From NCBI GenBank assembly GCA_963693085.1, contig OY856409.1, forward strand, positions 1,162,548,249 through 1,162,612,248: 64,000 nucleotides of DNA, given 5' to 3'. The notes beneath the pieces were generated by a model. The model made no database searches. It worked only from the letters and a program-made list of their open reading frames with translations, and was not told where the DNA came from. Both the position numbers and the translations under genes were made by a program. Positions 34,901 to 45,465 of this stretch are shown here, in pieces. Within the stretch, counting starts at the first letter, position 1. Each line of letters starts with the position of its first letter. Source of the stretch: Alisma plantago-aquatica. Its lineage: Eukaryota; Streptophyta; Magnoliopsida; Alismatales; Alismataceae.

Positions 34901-36690
34901 TTTTATTAATGACTGGGATTCTACCCATAGATTAGAATTACAAATATAAAGCAAGGTCTTTTTGCAAAAAATTAGTTCTCTTCATTTGTCAATTGAAGAA
35001 CGTTATTCCTCACACCTAGATCTATAATGTAACTATTTACTAAAAAAGTATGACTCTCTCATTGTAAAAGAGAAAGTTGATTCGAAACATAATTGTCACA
35101 TCTCATGGCTTTTTGAAGGAGATTCCAACACTAATTTATTTTAAACTTATTTGAAGACACAAAGGGTAAGAAATTCAATCTCTATGTTGTTCAAAGATGA
35201 TGATACTGAGATCATTGATAGCTGATTACTAAAAGTGTTAATTTTAGATTATTTTAAAACCCAATTCCATTCTTCATATAAGATGACATTGCATCAATTA
35301 TCACAAGTACCGACAAATTAAGATCTTATTCTATCGATTCCAGCTACTTCTATTGTATGTTTACCAAATGAGGTCAAGATTTTAAATATCTTGACATCAA
35401 TGGGTTGCAACAAAGCGGCTGGTCCAGACGGTGTGAACGTTGAGTTCATGATATGTCATTGGGATGTTATTGAAGACTTTGTCATTCATACACTGCTATC
35501 AGGATTGATGGGTGTTCCTCTTCCTGATTTTTTATGTAATGTACTTATGGTACTAATTCCAAAAGTTCCATACCCTCTGAGATGTAATTAGTTCAAACCA
35601 ATTTACTTGAATAAATTTTTCCTTAAGTTGATCTCCAAAATTGTGGTGAATCACCTCAAGCATTATAGATCGGTATGGACACCTCTGAAATTATCTATGC
35701 AAGGACCTTCTATTTCTCATGTCACCTTTGCAGATGACATAATTTTATTCTAAAAAGTGAATCTGGTTAATATAGATGCTATTATACAGTTCTTTGAGGT
35801 GTTTTAGGCTGCATCTAAACAATCCATTTCTATGAATAAAAGTGTTATCTTCTTTTATGTTCAGTTTATTCGTCACTTCAGCCTTAAATATGTGAATGGG
35901 TAGGGATGCAGAAGGTGGATGATCTCGGTACCTATTTGGAAGTTCCAATCATCCATGGTCATTTAACAAAACATGTGTATTCTCATATTTGTGATAAAGT
36001 ACATAATCTACTATCCAGTTGGTCAGCCCATAGCCTTAATTTAACTGGTCTTATAAGCCTTGTTAAATCTATATTAATGGCTATACCAACGTATACCATG
36101 CATATAGTTGTTTTATCCATGTCAATTTGCAACAATATTTATATGTCAATTTGACGATTTATATGGTGAAGGAATGTTAATCAAAATTCCCTCTCCCTGG
36201 TGGCTCGGGAACAGATAATTGCACAAAAGTCATATGGTGGACTTGGAATAATCTCAATGCATGAGTGGAATCAAGCTCTTTTAGTGAAATCAAATTGGTA
36301 TTTTCTCATTGGTCATCCAACCTTTTCGAGCTCTGGACTTCTACATAAATACCACTCTTTTGTTCCTTATTCCGGCAAAAGAACCAACTCCTTTTGGCGT
36401 GTGGCTTGCAACTTGAAATAGTTGGAACTACAATATACTTCGAGGATTGTGAGCAATGGTAATGAAACCTCATCTTGGTATGATAGATGGATTCCTTCTA
36501 AAAAGAACCAACATCTTACTCTCAAACATCTTATCCTGAGTGAATTTGCTGACAAAAAGGTTGCTTCAATGGTTACTATTGTTTGGTTTCCACATCAACT
36601 TTTCACATATTTTCTCACACAAATTCAGTTCATTTTGTTCTCATTTGGCCTCTATTCATATCATTCTTGCCATCTTTTTTTTATTTTACT
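34901..36690 (+). pseudogene. LINE-A ORF2 reverse transcriptase, with internal deletion
   Basis: Continues the frame lost at 27983. SWLFEGDSNTNLF (about 35107) is the conserved link between endonuclease and RT. CNKAAGPDGVNVEFM (35400) is the first RT block and VLIPKV follows. At about 35670 the sequence jumps from VNHLKHYR to WTPLKLSMQGPSISHVTFADD; the palm region between, which holds the first catalytic Asp and the QGDPLSP motif, is missing (about 130 residues, by comparison with LINE-B). The FADD motif is at 35727-35738. REQIIAQKSYGGLGIISMHEWNQALLVK (in 36200-36290) is the post-RT region. Confidence 0.85.
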
Positions 36691-36823
36691 TATCACATGA
36701 TGTGTATTATAGATTTGCATCAAAGGAATCAAATTGGAGGTTTTCCAACTCAATTTCATCTTATTCAGGAATTCTCCAAACCTTGCAACATCCAGTACTT
36801 TAAAATTGCTAAAACGGCAATGC

Positions 36824-37064
36824 ACACGGCGTGTCTTATTTTAGACACGGTGTGTGTATTTCCATAAGATCTTTTCCTGTGATTATTGAAGAAAATTACA
36901 CATCGTGTCCATAAACGACACGACATGTACCTGGGAAGTCAGAATTTAGTCAAGCCTATCTGGAAAAGTACACGACGTGTATTAAATCATACACGACATG
37001 TACTTAACACAGAAGCAACTGCTTGAGATAGGACACGCCGTGTCTGAAGAAAGACATGGCGTGT
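36824..37064 (+). repeat. Four paired copies of an 11-bp near-palindrome, ACACGNCGTGT
   Basis: Eight copies start at 36824, 36845, 36898, 36918, 36970, 36991, 37033 and 37054. Spacing within pairs is 21, 20, 21 and 21 bp; pairs begin 74, 72 and 63 bp apart. The best copies are ACACGGCGTGT, ACACGACGTGT and ACACGCCGTGT; the others differ by CG to TG or CA changes, the usual methylation decay. Pair spacing of two helical turns suggests cooperative protein binding on one DNA face (inference). The site lies in the presumed U3, where promoter elements belong. Confidence 0.85.
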
Positions 37065-37498
37065 GCCTGTCAGTTTCAGCAAAATTTTAAATATGATTCC
37101 TTTCATTTTAAAAGATGAAGCCACTCAAAGGAGTGTTTATCATTGGTCATTATTCAAAACTCTTTCATCCCAGAGCAAGACTAGAGCAAGAAGGGCAATT
37201 TTGGAGGTAGAAGAGGGTGGCTTCTTGCAAAAGAACTTCATTCTTCTTCTTTTCTTCTCCAAGCTTCTTTTCGAAGGTGCAACCGATCTTCCTCACTTCA
37301 TAAAGCTTATTGGGAGAGAGTTTTGTCCAATTTGGAGCAGTTATAGAAGTGGGATTTCATCCTCAAGTCGGAATTCTACCTTTCTTTGGTTACACCTTGG
37401 GATCACTTAGCTTTTCCTTCTATAAATGATGTCAAATTTTGAAAATTCTGCACATTTTCTACTGTACATTATCATGGATGAGTAGTTTCCTTTTCTTG

Positions 37499-37523
37499 GA
37501 TATGGGAGAGTATCTCCCATATC
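37499..37523. other. Perfect 11-bp hairpin in the solo LTR
   Basis: GATATGGGAGA, loop GTA, TCTCCCATATC. A perfect 11-bp stem with a 3-base loop is unlikely by chance at this length. It may act in RNA (R region) or be a remnant of a larger inverted repeat. Confidence 0.8.
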
Positions 37524-38189
37524 ATAGTATGTATGGAACATGATAATTTTGTACTAAATGCTATGTTTCTTGTTTTTCTACCTTGTGAGTACCGGTCTCT
37601 TCTTTTCTGCATGTATGGCTGGCCACCCTATGTGTATGTTTTATGCTTTCCTGCTTGATCTGAGAAGATAGGTGGGAGAGATAAGGAGGTACTCTCTTGG
37701 AAACTCCTTCTTACCACAAGAGTGGAAATTATGGAGTTGAGGAGAATGTTTGTGATCCAAAATGAAATACATACATGGGAATGTTGAATTGAGTTAGGAT
37801 CATTGTACTTGCACCGAGAGGTGAAGTACAACATACAACTCTCCTTTAAAATAAGTGCTTAGTATGTTTAAATTTCATACTCCTATTGTATGCCATGATG
37901 TGTGGATGAAATCCTAAGTTCAAGATACTTCCATATCTGAATTTTAATCTCCTTTTAGTAATCCATTATTGTTTGTTTAATTCTGAAATTCTAGCTTAAT
38001 CAACCAAATGACTTTTAAAATGGTCTAGATTGTTGAACTTTAGCACTGCTGCATTTAATTCATTGCTTAAGCTCCTCATGTTCGATCTCGACTATGACTA
38101 CTTCTGTATACTTGTGGGAATTGGTTAAGTTGAGTAAAAGATCTTCCATACGATTGAAATAGATCTATATGTTTCTCATTATGTTTCTC

Positions 38190-39240
38190 GACAATTCTAA
38201 CACTACCACCTCCAAGACCAAGTTTTCTAATGATTTTTGGTCTTGGTCCTTAATAGAGAATGGACATTTCATTGTATCTTATGCATATGCTATTCTGTTG
38301 CAAGGGAAACTCTGATCAGCTTCACGTCCTTGGTTTTGGAAATTAAAAATACCTATGAAACTTCATGTATTTTTTTTGGCTTATTTGTCATAAAATTTTA
38401 ATGACGAATGCTCAATAAATTTATCTTCATTTCACATTTGATCATTCTTGTATGATTTGTGGTGCTCCTTCAGAAGATATTCTTCATGCCATAAGAGATT
38501 GTCCTCGAGAACATGAAGCATGGACCTATCTAAAAATTTTGAATTACTGCCCCAATTTCTTCTCACGCCCCTAACTTTGTGGCTATGGTCTTCAGTTAGA
38601 TCTACATCTAGTATCATGGTTCTGTTTGTTTCGACCTGTTATCAAACCTGGTTGTCAAGAAATGCACTCATCTTCAACAATGACACTCATTTGACTTTCA
38701 AGTTAATTGATTTGGGGGATCGATTATCATGTTGTATCTTTGAAGCCTTTGATGATACAGTTGTAGTTATTAATCCTCAGTCTCATTCAATATCAGACAC
38801 CTGGCTGCATCCCACATTGGGATGTATTAAGATGAATACGGATGCATCTATTACTCTGACTCAAACTACGATTGTAGTTGTAGCTCGTTCATCAACTCGT
38901 TAATGGATTTGTACATGATCAAAAGTTATTTATTCATCGTCAGTTGTAGTGGATGAACTTGTTGTCACTCACCTAGGGTTACCTATGATGGTGGATTTTC
39001 ACTTTATTCATTTGATAATCTAAACAGATAGCGTTGTTTCTCTCTCTATGATAACAACCAATGAAGGAAAATTTCCACTTTCAAGACGTTGGACTCAGTC
39101 TATTGATTTTTTATCTGCTCAATTTTGGGAAATCAATTTCCCAAAAATGTTTGAGATCACATAATCAGACTACAGATAATTTAGCTAAGCTACAATGCCA
39201 AAAATCTGCACCGTTTAATATGTACTATCAACCCACTTAG
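38190..39240 (+). pseudogene. LINE-A ORF2 C-terminus: zinc finger and RNase H, broken
   Basis: SNDFWSWSLIENGHFIVSYA (about 38230) and PWFWKLKIPMKLHVFFL (about 38325) are the post-RT region. CGAPSEDILHAIRDCP (about 38458) is the zf-RVT finger. CIKMNTDASITLTQTTIVVV (about 38822) opens the RNase H domain with its first Asp, and TDSVVSLSMIT (about 39028) holds a later conserved Asp. Stops interrupt all of it. The end after 39240 is 3' untranslated sequence to the short A-rich tail at 39354-39364. Confidence 0.75.
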
Positions 39241-39371
39241 GGTATTTCTCTTATACATCCCTTATAATGTACTTCACATTATTTGATTAATTTTGATGTA
39301 ATTGATACAAGACGTAGTATTTTTTTGCTGTCTATGTAATGAAACTTAGTTTCCCAAAAGAAAGGTTGGCA

Positions 39372-41269
39372 CTGTGTCTACAAAATGAGTGTTTGTATTA
39401 AAAAATTTTAGTTTTCTCATTTCAATGTGTTACCAATGACTATAAACTTAAACCATTACAAGAATCACACACTTCAATAAAATATTCTTCTCCAAAATTC
39501 TTGAAATATTCTTCTTTTTTGTCCCATGCTAACTAGTGTAATTCTTGAGATAGGATTATCTTAACTCGGTAGAAATGTGGTAGAGATCTTTTCATCTGCC
39601 ATTATATTAAGTGACTTCTCAACCTCCTAACCAATGAATTGTTATAATTCACTAAATGTAACACCATCTAGTCATCAAACTTACTATTTGAAAGGATGAT
39701 CAAGTAGCACCCATATTGGAATTTACAATGTTATGGAGTAAATCTTTTTTCTTTTGAGGAAATAACTAATCTCATGTTGGTCTAAAAACCAAGGATCACT
39801 CCAAGTAACAAGTTAGAAAGACAAATGCAAATATGGAACAAGAAAATTTTCAAAAAGAAGACAATAACAAGACTAGTAAATCAATACCAAATTGTTTACG
39901 TAGATTAAGACCATCTAAGATGTAATATCATTGTACAACCTACAATCCTCTACTGAGAAGGTTGTTTCTACATCAACCTTGATATATAGCTAAGTAAATT
40001 TAACCTTGAGAAGCAACACGTTTATTCAGAAAACAATGCATGCAATTTTCATATTGACATTAAATATTTAACACCATCAACCTGATTCTGAAATCATGTA
40101 CCCAAAGTATTATCACTAGTTTATATTTCTACCTGATGATCACACCTATTTTAAAATTTAACAAAAAAAACATTTGGCATAATTAAAGCTCCCTAAACAT
40201 ACTCATGATTCCTGTTCATTCACTCTGCTTTGATGTTGGCCAATCCTGTAGTGTGGTTGTTGGACTCATATCATGTTATAGTACATCTAATTCCTTTAAT
40301 GTTGTGGTAGATTTTTGTAATTCCAAACCTTAACTTCCTAGGATTTAAGATGCTTGGACCAATATATGCAAGGATAAACATACACACATGGTCATTCAAC
40401 AAATTGTTTCTAGTTATCACATGTAAATATAAATGTCACACATTCATAGTACACTCACTATAAGGCTCATCCTTTTGGACTAGAACTAGTACCAACAATG
40501 ATTGTTTTCCTTGATCTAAAACTTAACTAACCTATCAACATTGGTTTAAATAAATAAGTTTAAAGATGACTATAAAAGTCATGAATATTCTTTCTATTTT
40601 AATACAATGAAATCCAACCACCAAAAACCAAATGTAATAAATCATAAAATATCAGAAATTATAAGCATTCGAGTAAATATAAAGCTATAGATTTATGTTG
40701 AAATAAACTAATTCCATCTTACTGTATTTTCTAAAAGTTTGTAGGCTATCTATTCACCTCATCCTCTTTTGAAATTAAAAAAAGGTTGCATGTAGATGAT
40801 AATATTCAATTATATTGGCAACACGGCTATCATTACATGGAATATATAAATTAGATTAATCATAATGGTCTTGAGGAGGTACATATAATTAATTTTGGTG
40901 TCATTTTTTTTCCTAGATACACCATCATCCACAGAATTAGCTTCTTTTTGGAATTCATCATCCTAGTATGAATATTTCTCCTCCACACTTCTAGTTGAGG
41001 GAGGTGAATTTACTATTATATGTTTCAATTTAATTTTCTTCTCTTGTTTATTTTTAAAATAATTAAGATCCAAGTGTAGAACTCATATTTCGGCTTCTAA
41101 TACATATTACTCTCTTACTATACTCAATATACTATCTTTTTTAGGACAATAAAGTCTTATACTTTCACTTCTACGGTTACACATTTGTCTCAAACACAAG
41201 ATTTGACATTTGTTTTGATCCAGGTTGTAGGGGAGTATCTGATGATGATTTTTGTGTCTTGCACTACAC
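39372..41269. other. Unassigned AT-rich sequence between the LINEs
   Basis: About 1.9 kb without recognised coding, RNA or element ends. It is strongly AT-rich and CpG-poor. By the target duplication of LINE-B, it was continuous with the sequence now at 47397 onward. Confidence 0.5.
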
Positions 41270-41285
41270 TAGTACTACTAGGATT
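41270..41285. other. Target site duplication of LINE-B, 3' side
   Basis: TAGTACTACTAGGATT here and TAGTAGTACTAGGATT at 47381-47396 match at 15 of 16 positions. This length is typical of L1 target-primed insertion. The T run at 41284-41291 is the element's poly(A) tail seen on the plus strand. Confidence 0.85.
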
Positions 41286-41321
41286 TTTTTTGAAATCACC
41301 GTCGTTTCATTCATAACTTTT

Positions 41322-44300
41322 TCAAGGTACAAAAAAGACGTCATTCTCAACGGTCAGCCTCCAACTAACAGGTAGGGTATTCCTTCTAATCCACTGACCG
41401 CCCAAGGCTAAGGCGTGTTGAGCAACAAGATGCGCCAACTGGTTCCTAGACCTTTTAACATGGACACACATGAAAACAGAGATACCGGAGGCAAGGGTAC
41501 ATATATCTTCAGCTAAAAGCCCTAGATAGTCTGGTCGTTTCACTGCCTCATTTAGAGCATTCACCAGGTTTAGCGAGTCGGAGCATAGGATCAGTTTCTT
41601 GTCCGTTGAACAGGTCGCCCATGCCAGCATCAGTCCTTCTCTCATCGCCATGGCCTCTACAATGGTCGAGTTCCATGCCGCATTGACTTGCCACTGCACT
41701 GCCCCCAGGAAAAGCCCTCTTCCATCTCTTAGCACCGCCCCAGGCCGCACTGACCCCTACCCCGAACCGTAGCATCTGTGTGCAACCAAAGCCACGAAGT
41801 ATCAACTCCCTTTCCTGCAAGAGACGTCGAGTGGGTCACCCCGTCACCATGCAGGTTCACAGACGTCTCCCTCCCGCTCATGGCAGTGGTTCCAGCCGCC
41901 CTACTTTGCACCTTCCTGTGGTCGGTGATCAAGGCTCTGTAGGCTTGAAGGATTGGTCTGGGGAATGGTTCTTCATTTTTGAAGATTTTGTTATTCCTGC
42001 TTGTCCAGATGGTCCACCACATAGCAGCTAATTCATCCTTCTCCGCTTCAGTGCAGCTGCCCATGAGGCCGAGCAACTTGTTATGTGCGTTTCCATTGCT
42101 TGCCATGATGAAAGAATTGTCTAACCAGATTTCTCGCCATACTATCTCCGCTCCCGGGCAATAGTTCAGCATGCGTGAGATGGTTTCCTCCTCCACGGCA
42201 CAGATCGGACAAACTCCCTCCGATGTGACATGTCTGTCTCACAATCTTCCTCTTGTGGCTAGACTTCCCGTGGTGACCCTCCAAAGAAAATGAGACAGCT
42301 TTGGGGGCCATCTCTTGTCCCAGATCAGCTTCCACGCATCGTGTGGCACTGTCCTTTCCCTCTCCCGAAGGCCTGCTCCACCCAGCTTTCCCAGCCAGTA
42401 GGCCAAGCGCACTAAAAAGACCCCATTGTTACTCAGAAACGAGTACATGTTGTCCTCTACTTCTTTGATAGACAAAGGTATCACCTTGATCTGAGCCGCA
42501 ATATTCCTAGGAAAAAGCCGCAGCAGCTTGTCCACGTCCCATTCTCTTCTCCCCTCTAACAGCAACTCGTGCACCATCTCCACTTGATCCCCGTCGGTCG
42601 GTTTGAACACATTGAGATCCATGTCTACTCCTACCGCCCACCTGTCTGTCCAGATGTTAGTATCACGGTCGTTCCCAATTCTCTTCATAGTGCCTTGAAT
42701 GAGGAGAGATTTTGCCCCCCACAGACTACGCCATGTGTAGCTTGGAATGAGCCCCAACCGTGCTTCCAGTATGGAATTGTTTGGGAAATATTTGGCCTTC
42801 ATAACCTTGGCAACTAGTGTCTCCGGTCTAAAATACAGTCTCCACACCTGTCTCGCGAGCATAGATTGGTTAAAGATATGCATATCTCTGAAACCCATAC
42901 CTCCCTCTCTTTTTGACTCACACAATCTTTCCCAACACAGCCATGATATCTTCCGTTCCCCATCTTTAGACCCCCACCAAAAACTTGCCACCATGGAGTT
43001 CAAGTCTCCAATCAGACCCAACGGAAGTTGGAATACACTCATGATATATGTAGGGATAGCTTGCACCACTGCCTTGATGAGGACTTCTTTTCTCGGTTTG
43101 GAAAGCAACTTCTCCTTCCACCCCCGCAGTTTATTCCCCACTCTCCCTCTTATGTAATCGAACACCTTCTTCTTGGACCATCCTATGGCCGTAGGAAGAC
43201 CCAAATAAGATGCATGCCGATCCACCTCCTTGACTCCCAAAAAACATTGCAATTCTTCTTTTTTGCTTCTCGACATCTTCTTGCTAAACACAATTTCGGA
43301 CTTGGTGAGATTTACTTTTTGACCCGATGCCTGTTCGTATTGGCTGATTATCTCAGTTATTTTCAGGCATTCATTCCTTGTCCCTCTAGCAAAAAGAATA
43401 TTGTCATCTGCAAAAAACAAATGTGAGATACGGGGTGCCCCACAGCAAATGATCATACCGTGAATGGTATTTGCATGTACCGTGAGATTTAGGAGGGTGG
43501 AGAAAGCATCGGCACAAAGAATAAAAAGGTAGGGGGATAAGGGGTCACCCTGGAGAAGTCCACGTGAAGGTTGGAAGGCACTTGATCTTTCCACGTTGGC
43601 GGTAAAAGTGTGAGAGACCAAAGAAACACAGTCTAGAAATCTATTGCACCATTTTCTGCTGAAACCAAACCTTTGCATCACTATTTCAAGGAAGGTCCAC
43701 TCTACTCTGTCATATGCCTTCATCATGTCAAGTTTAAGCGCAATCTGTCCTCTCTTTCCTCCTTTCCCACCCTTCATAGCATGGAAACATTCAAACGCAA
43801 TAAGAGCATTATCCGTGATCATCCTACCCGGTACAAAAGCACTCTAGTTTACAGAAATAATATTGTCCATGAAAGGCTTTAGACGGTTTGTCAACACCCT
43901 GGTAGTTATTTTGTAGATGACATTACACAAGCTGATAGGCCGGAATTCAGATACCATTCATGGTTTTTTCACCTTTGGGATTAGAATCACCAAGGTATCA
44001 TTGAAACCTTTAAGAGAATATTCCCCTTTCCACCACCCTTTAATGTAGTTTGCAACATCCTTTCCTACTGCATGCCAGAAGTTTTGATAGAAGACCGGTT
44101 TTAGACCATCTGGACCCAGTGCCTTATTAGGATGCATTTGAAAAACAACCTCTCTAATCTCTTCATCACTGAGATTCATGTCCAACGTCACCGACATCAT
44201 ATCGGTAATGTTCTTCTCAATCCCCCTCACCGCTTCCTCCATATCCACCGTCCCCCCTAAAGTGAAAAGGTCATGGTAAAAACTCTCAATGATACTCAGA

Positions 44301-45465
44301 ATATCTTTATCCTCTGTCCTCCAAATCCCCCTTTCATCTTTAAGACCTGCAATATCATTTTTCTTCTGTCTCTGGGTAGCTCTGTGATGGAAATAGGCTG
44401 TGTTTCTGTCCCCCTCTTTACGCTCCTTGACCCGGGATCTTGCACACCAGTAAGACTCATCGTCCCTGTACAACTTCTGTAATTCTTTTGATAATTCTTC
44501 ACATCATTGAAGCGTTTTCCCGTCGGGCCATTTCTTCTGCTCCTCACCTAACATCTTAGTTGTACTTTTAATCTTTTTCTTCAATGCTCCAAACTTTGAA
44601 GAAGCCCAACCCTCCAGGTCCCTACTCACCTTGCTTAGTTTCTGCTTTAAGTCCTGGTCCCCATCCATCTCCCAAGACGCAGCCACCGTGGAACAACATC
44701 CCTCTTCTGAGAGACACATAGGCTCAAAAAAGAAACGTCTCTGTCTCCTGCGTTTCCTTTCCTCACCCATAGAAATGTGCAAAACAATCAGAGCATGATC
44801 AGATTGGTAGAAAGGCAGATGGTGTACCCAGCTCCCCCTGTACTTGCTCTCCAAGCCTCACTCATAAGAAACCTATCCAGACGTTCCTCCACAAGTGTGC
44901 CAACTGAATTCCCCCTCCTCCATGTGAAGGTGTTACCTGAGAAAACGATGTCAAGAAGTGCACAGTCATCTATAACGTCCTGGAACTCTCTCATAACTCT
45001 GTCTGGTTTCATCGGACCACCCCTTTTCTCTTCATTATTTGTTATCTCATTTAGGTCCCCAAAGATAATATTCATGTCAGTCATCCTTGCTCGAACTTGT
45101 CTCATCAGATCCCATGTGAAATGCTTGTCCACATGTGCTGACCACCCATAAATCCCACATGCAGTCCACCGAATGTCATTCTTTTCATACTCCACTATGC
45201 ATTCCACATGACGTGTAGAGTACCTAGTGATTTCAACATTAACTCCACGCCACCATAGGCCCAACCCGCCTGCTCTGCCAGTACTCGAGATACAGATGCC
45301 CTCAAAAAAACCACATTGTCATTTTATTTTTTCCAACCTTTTATCGTCTAGCATGGTTTCCATTACGAAAACTACGTTTGGCCGCTCACCCCCACATAGA
45401 GTTCGGAGTGCATTTATGGCTGACGGGCGGCCCAGACCCCGACAGTTCCAACTTAGGATTTTCAT
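41322..45465 (-). pseudogene. LINE-B ORF2: endonuclease, reverse transcriptase, zinc finger, RNase H
   Basis: Starts at 45465 with MKILSWNCRGLG, the endonuclease opening. Then METMLDDKR, a TGA at 45321-45319, IIFGDLNEI (family GDFN), and SDHALIVLH, which closes the endonuclease after a frameshift near 44800-44850. A TGA at 44504 is followed in frame by DRNTAYFHHRATQR and NKALGPDGLKPVFYQNFW. RT blocks: ALKLDMMKAYDRVEW (first Asp about 43727), GLLQGDPLSPYLF, and LFFADDNILFA (FADD at 43414-43403); all catalytic residues are present. The 527-codon stretch 43822-42239 is open. After a TGA (family Arg or Lys) comes CPICAVEEETISRML (zf-RVT, with His to Arg), then RNase H (HTDATVRG, VEAMAMREGL, LCSDSLNLV, RNQLAH) with a frameshift near 41750. 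It ends at 41322. Length is normal for plant L1 ORF2. Confidence 0.93.

Larger units (their letters stand above)
36695..38180 (+). mobile_element. Probable solo LTR of a Ty3/gypsy (Athila/Tat-like) element in LINE-A
   Basis: LINE-A coding stops making sense at about 36690 and resumes at about 38190 with SNDFWSWSLIENGHF. The inserted 1.5 kb has no coding. Its last 150 bp (AGCTCCTCATGTTCGATCTC, then TATACTTGTGGGAATTG) resemble the U5 end of Athila/Tat-type LTRs, and the stretch around 37230-37290 resembles their CT-rich leader (family recollection). Its left part carries the 11-mer array. I could not fix the exact ends or a target duplication. No interior is present, so a solo LTR made by LTR-LTR recombination is the simplest reading. 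Confidence 0.55.
25408..39364 (+). mobile_element. LINE-A: L1-type LINE, split by two insertions
   Basis: ORF1, endonuclease, reverse transcriptase, zinc finger and RNase H follow in L1 order but are cut at 27983/34896 by gypsy-B and at about 36695/38180 by a solo LTR. Taking out both leaves about 5.6 kb, near the normal length for plant L1 elements. The 3' end is a short A-rich tail (CCCAAAAGAAAG, ending 39364). GTTGGCA at 25401-25407 and 39365-39371 is a candidate 7-bp target duplication; this is weaker evidence than for LINE-B because it is short. The element is clearly old: every domain has stops or frameshifts. Confidence 0.75.

Noticed and set aside
36824..37064. CRISPR-like array
   Set aside because: Eukaryotic transposon context, units of only 11 bp, paired spacing and CpG-decayed copies; nothing CRISPR-related nearby.
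37063..37410. 115-codon frame in the solo LTR
   Set aside because: Lies in LTR sequence resembling the CT-rich leader of Athila/Tat elements; no protein similarity recognised.
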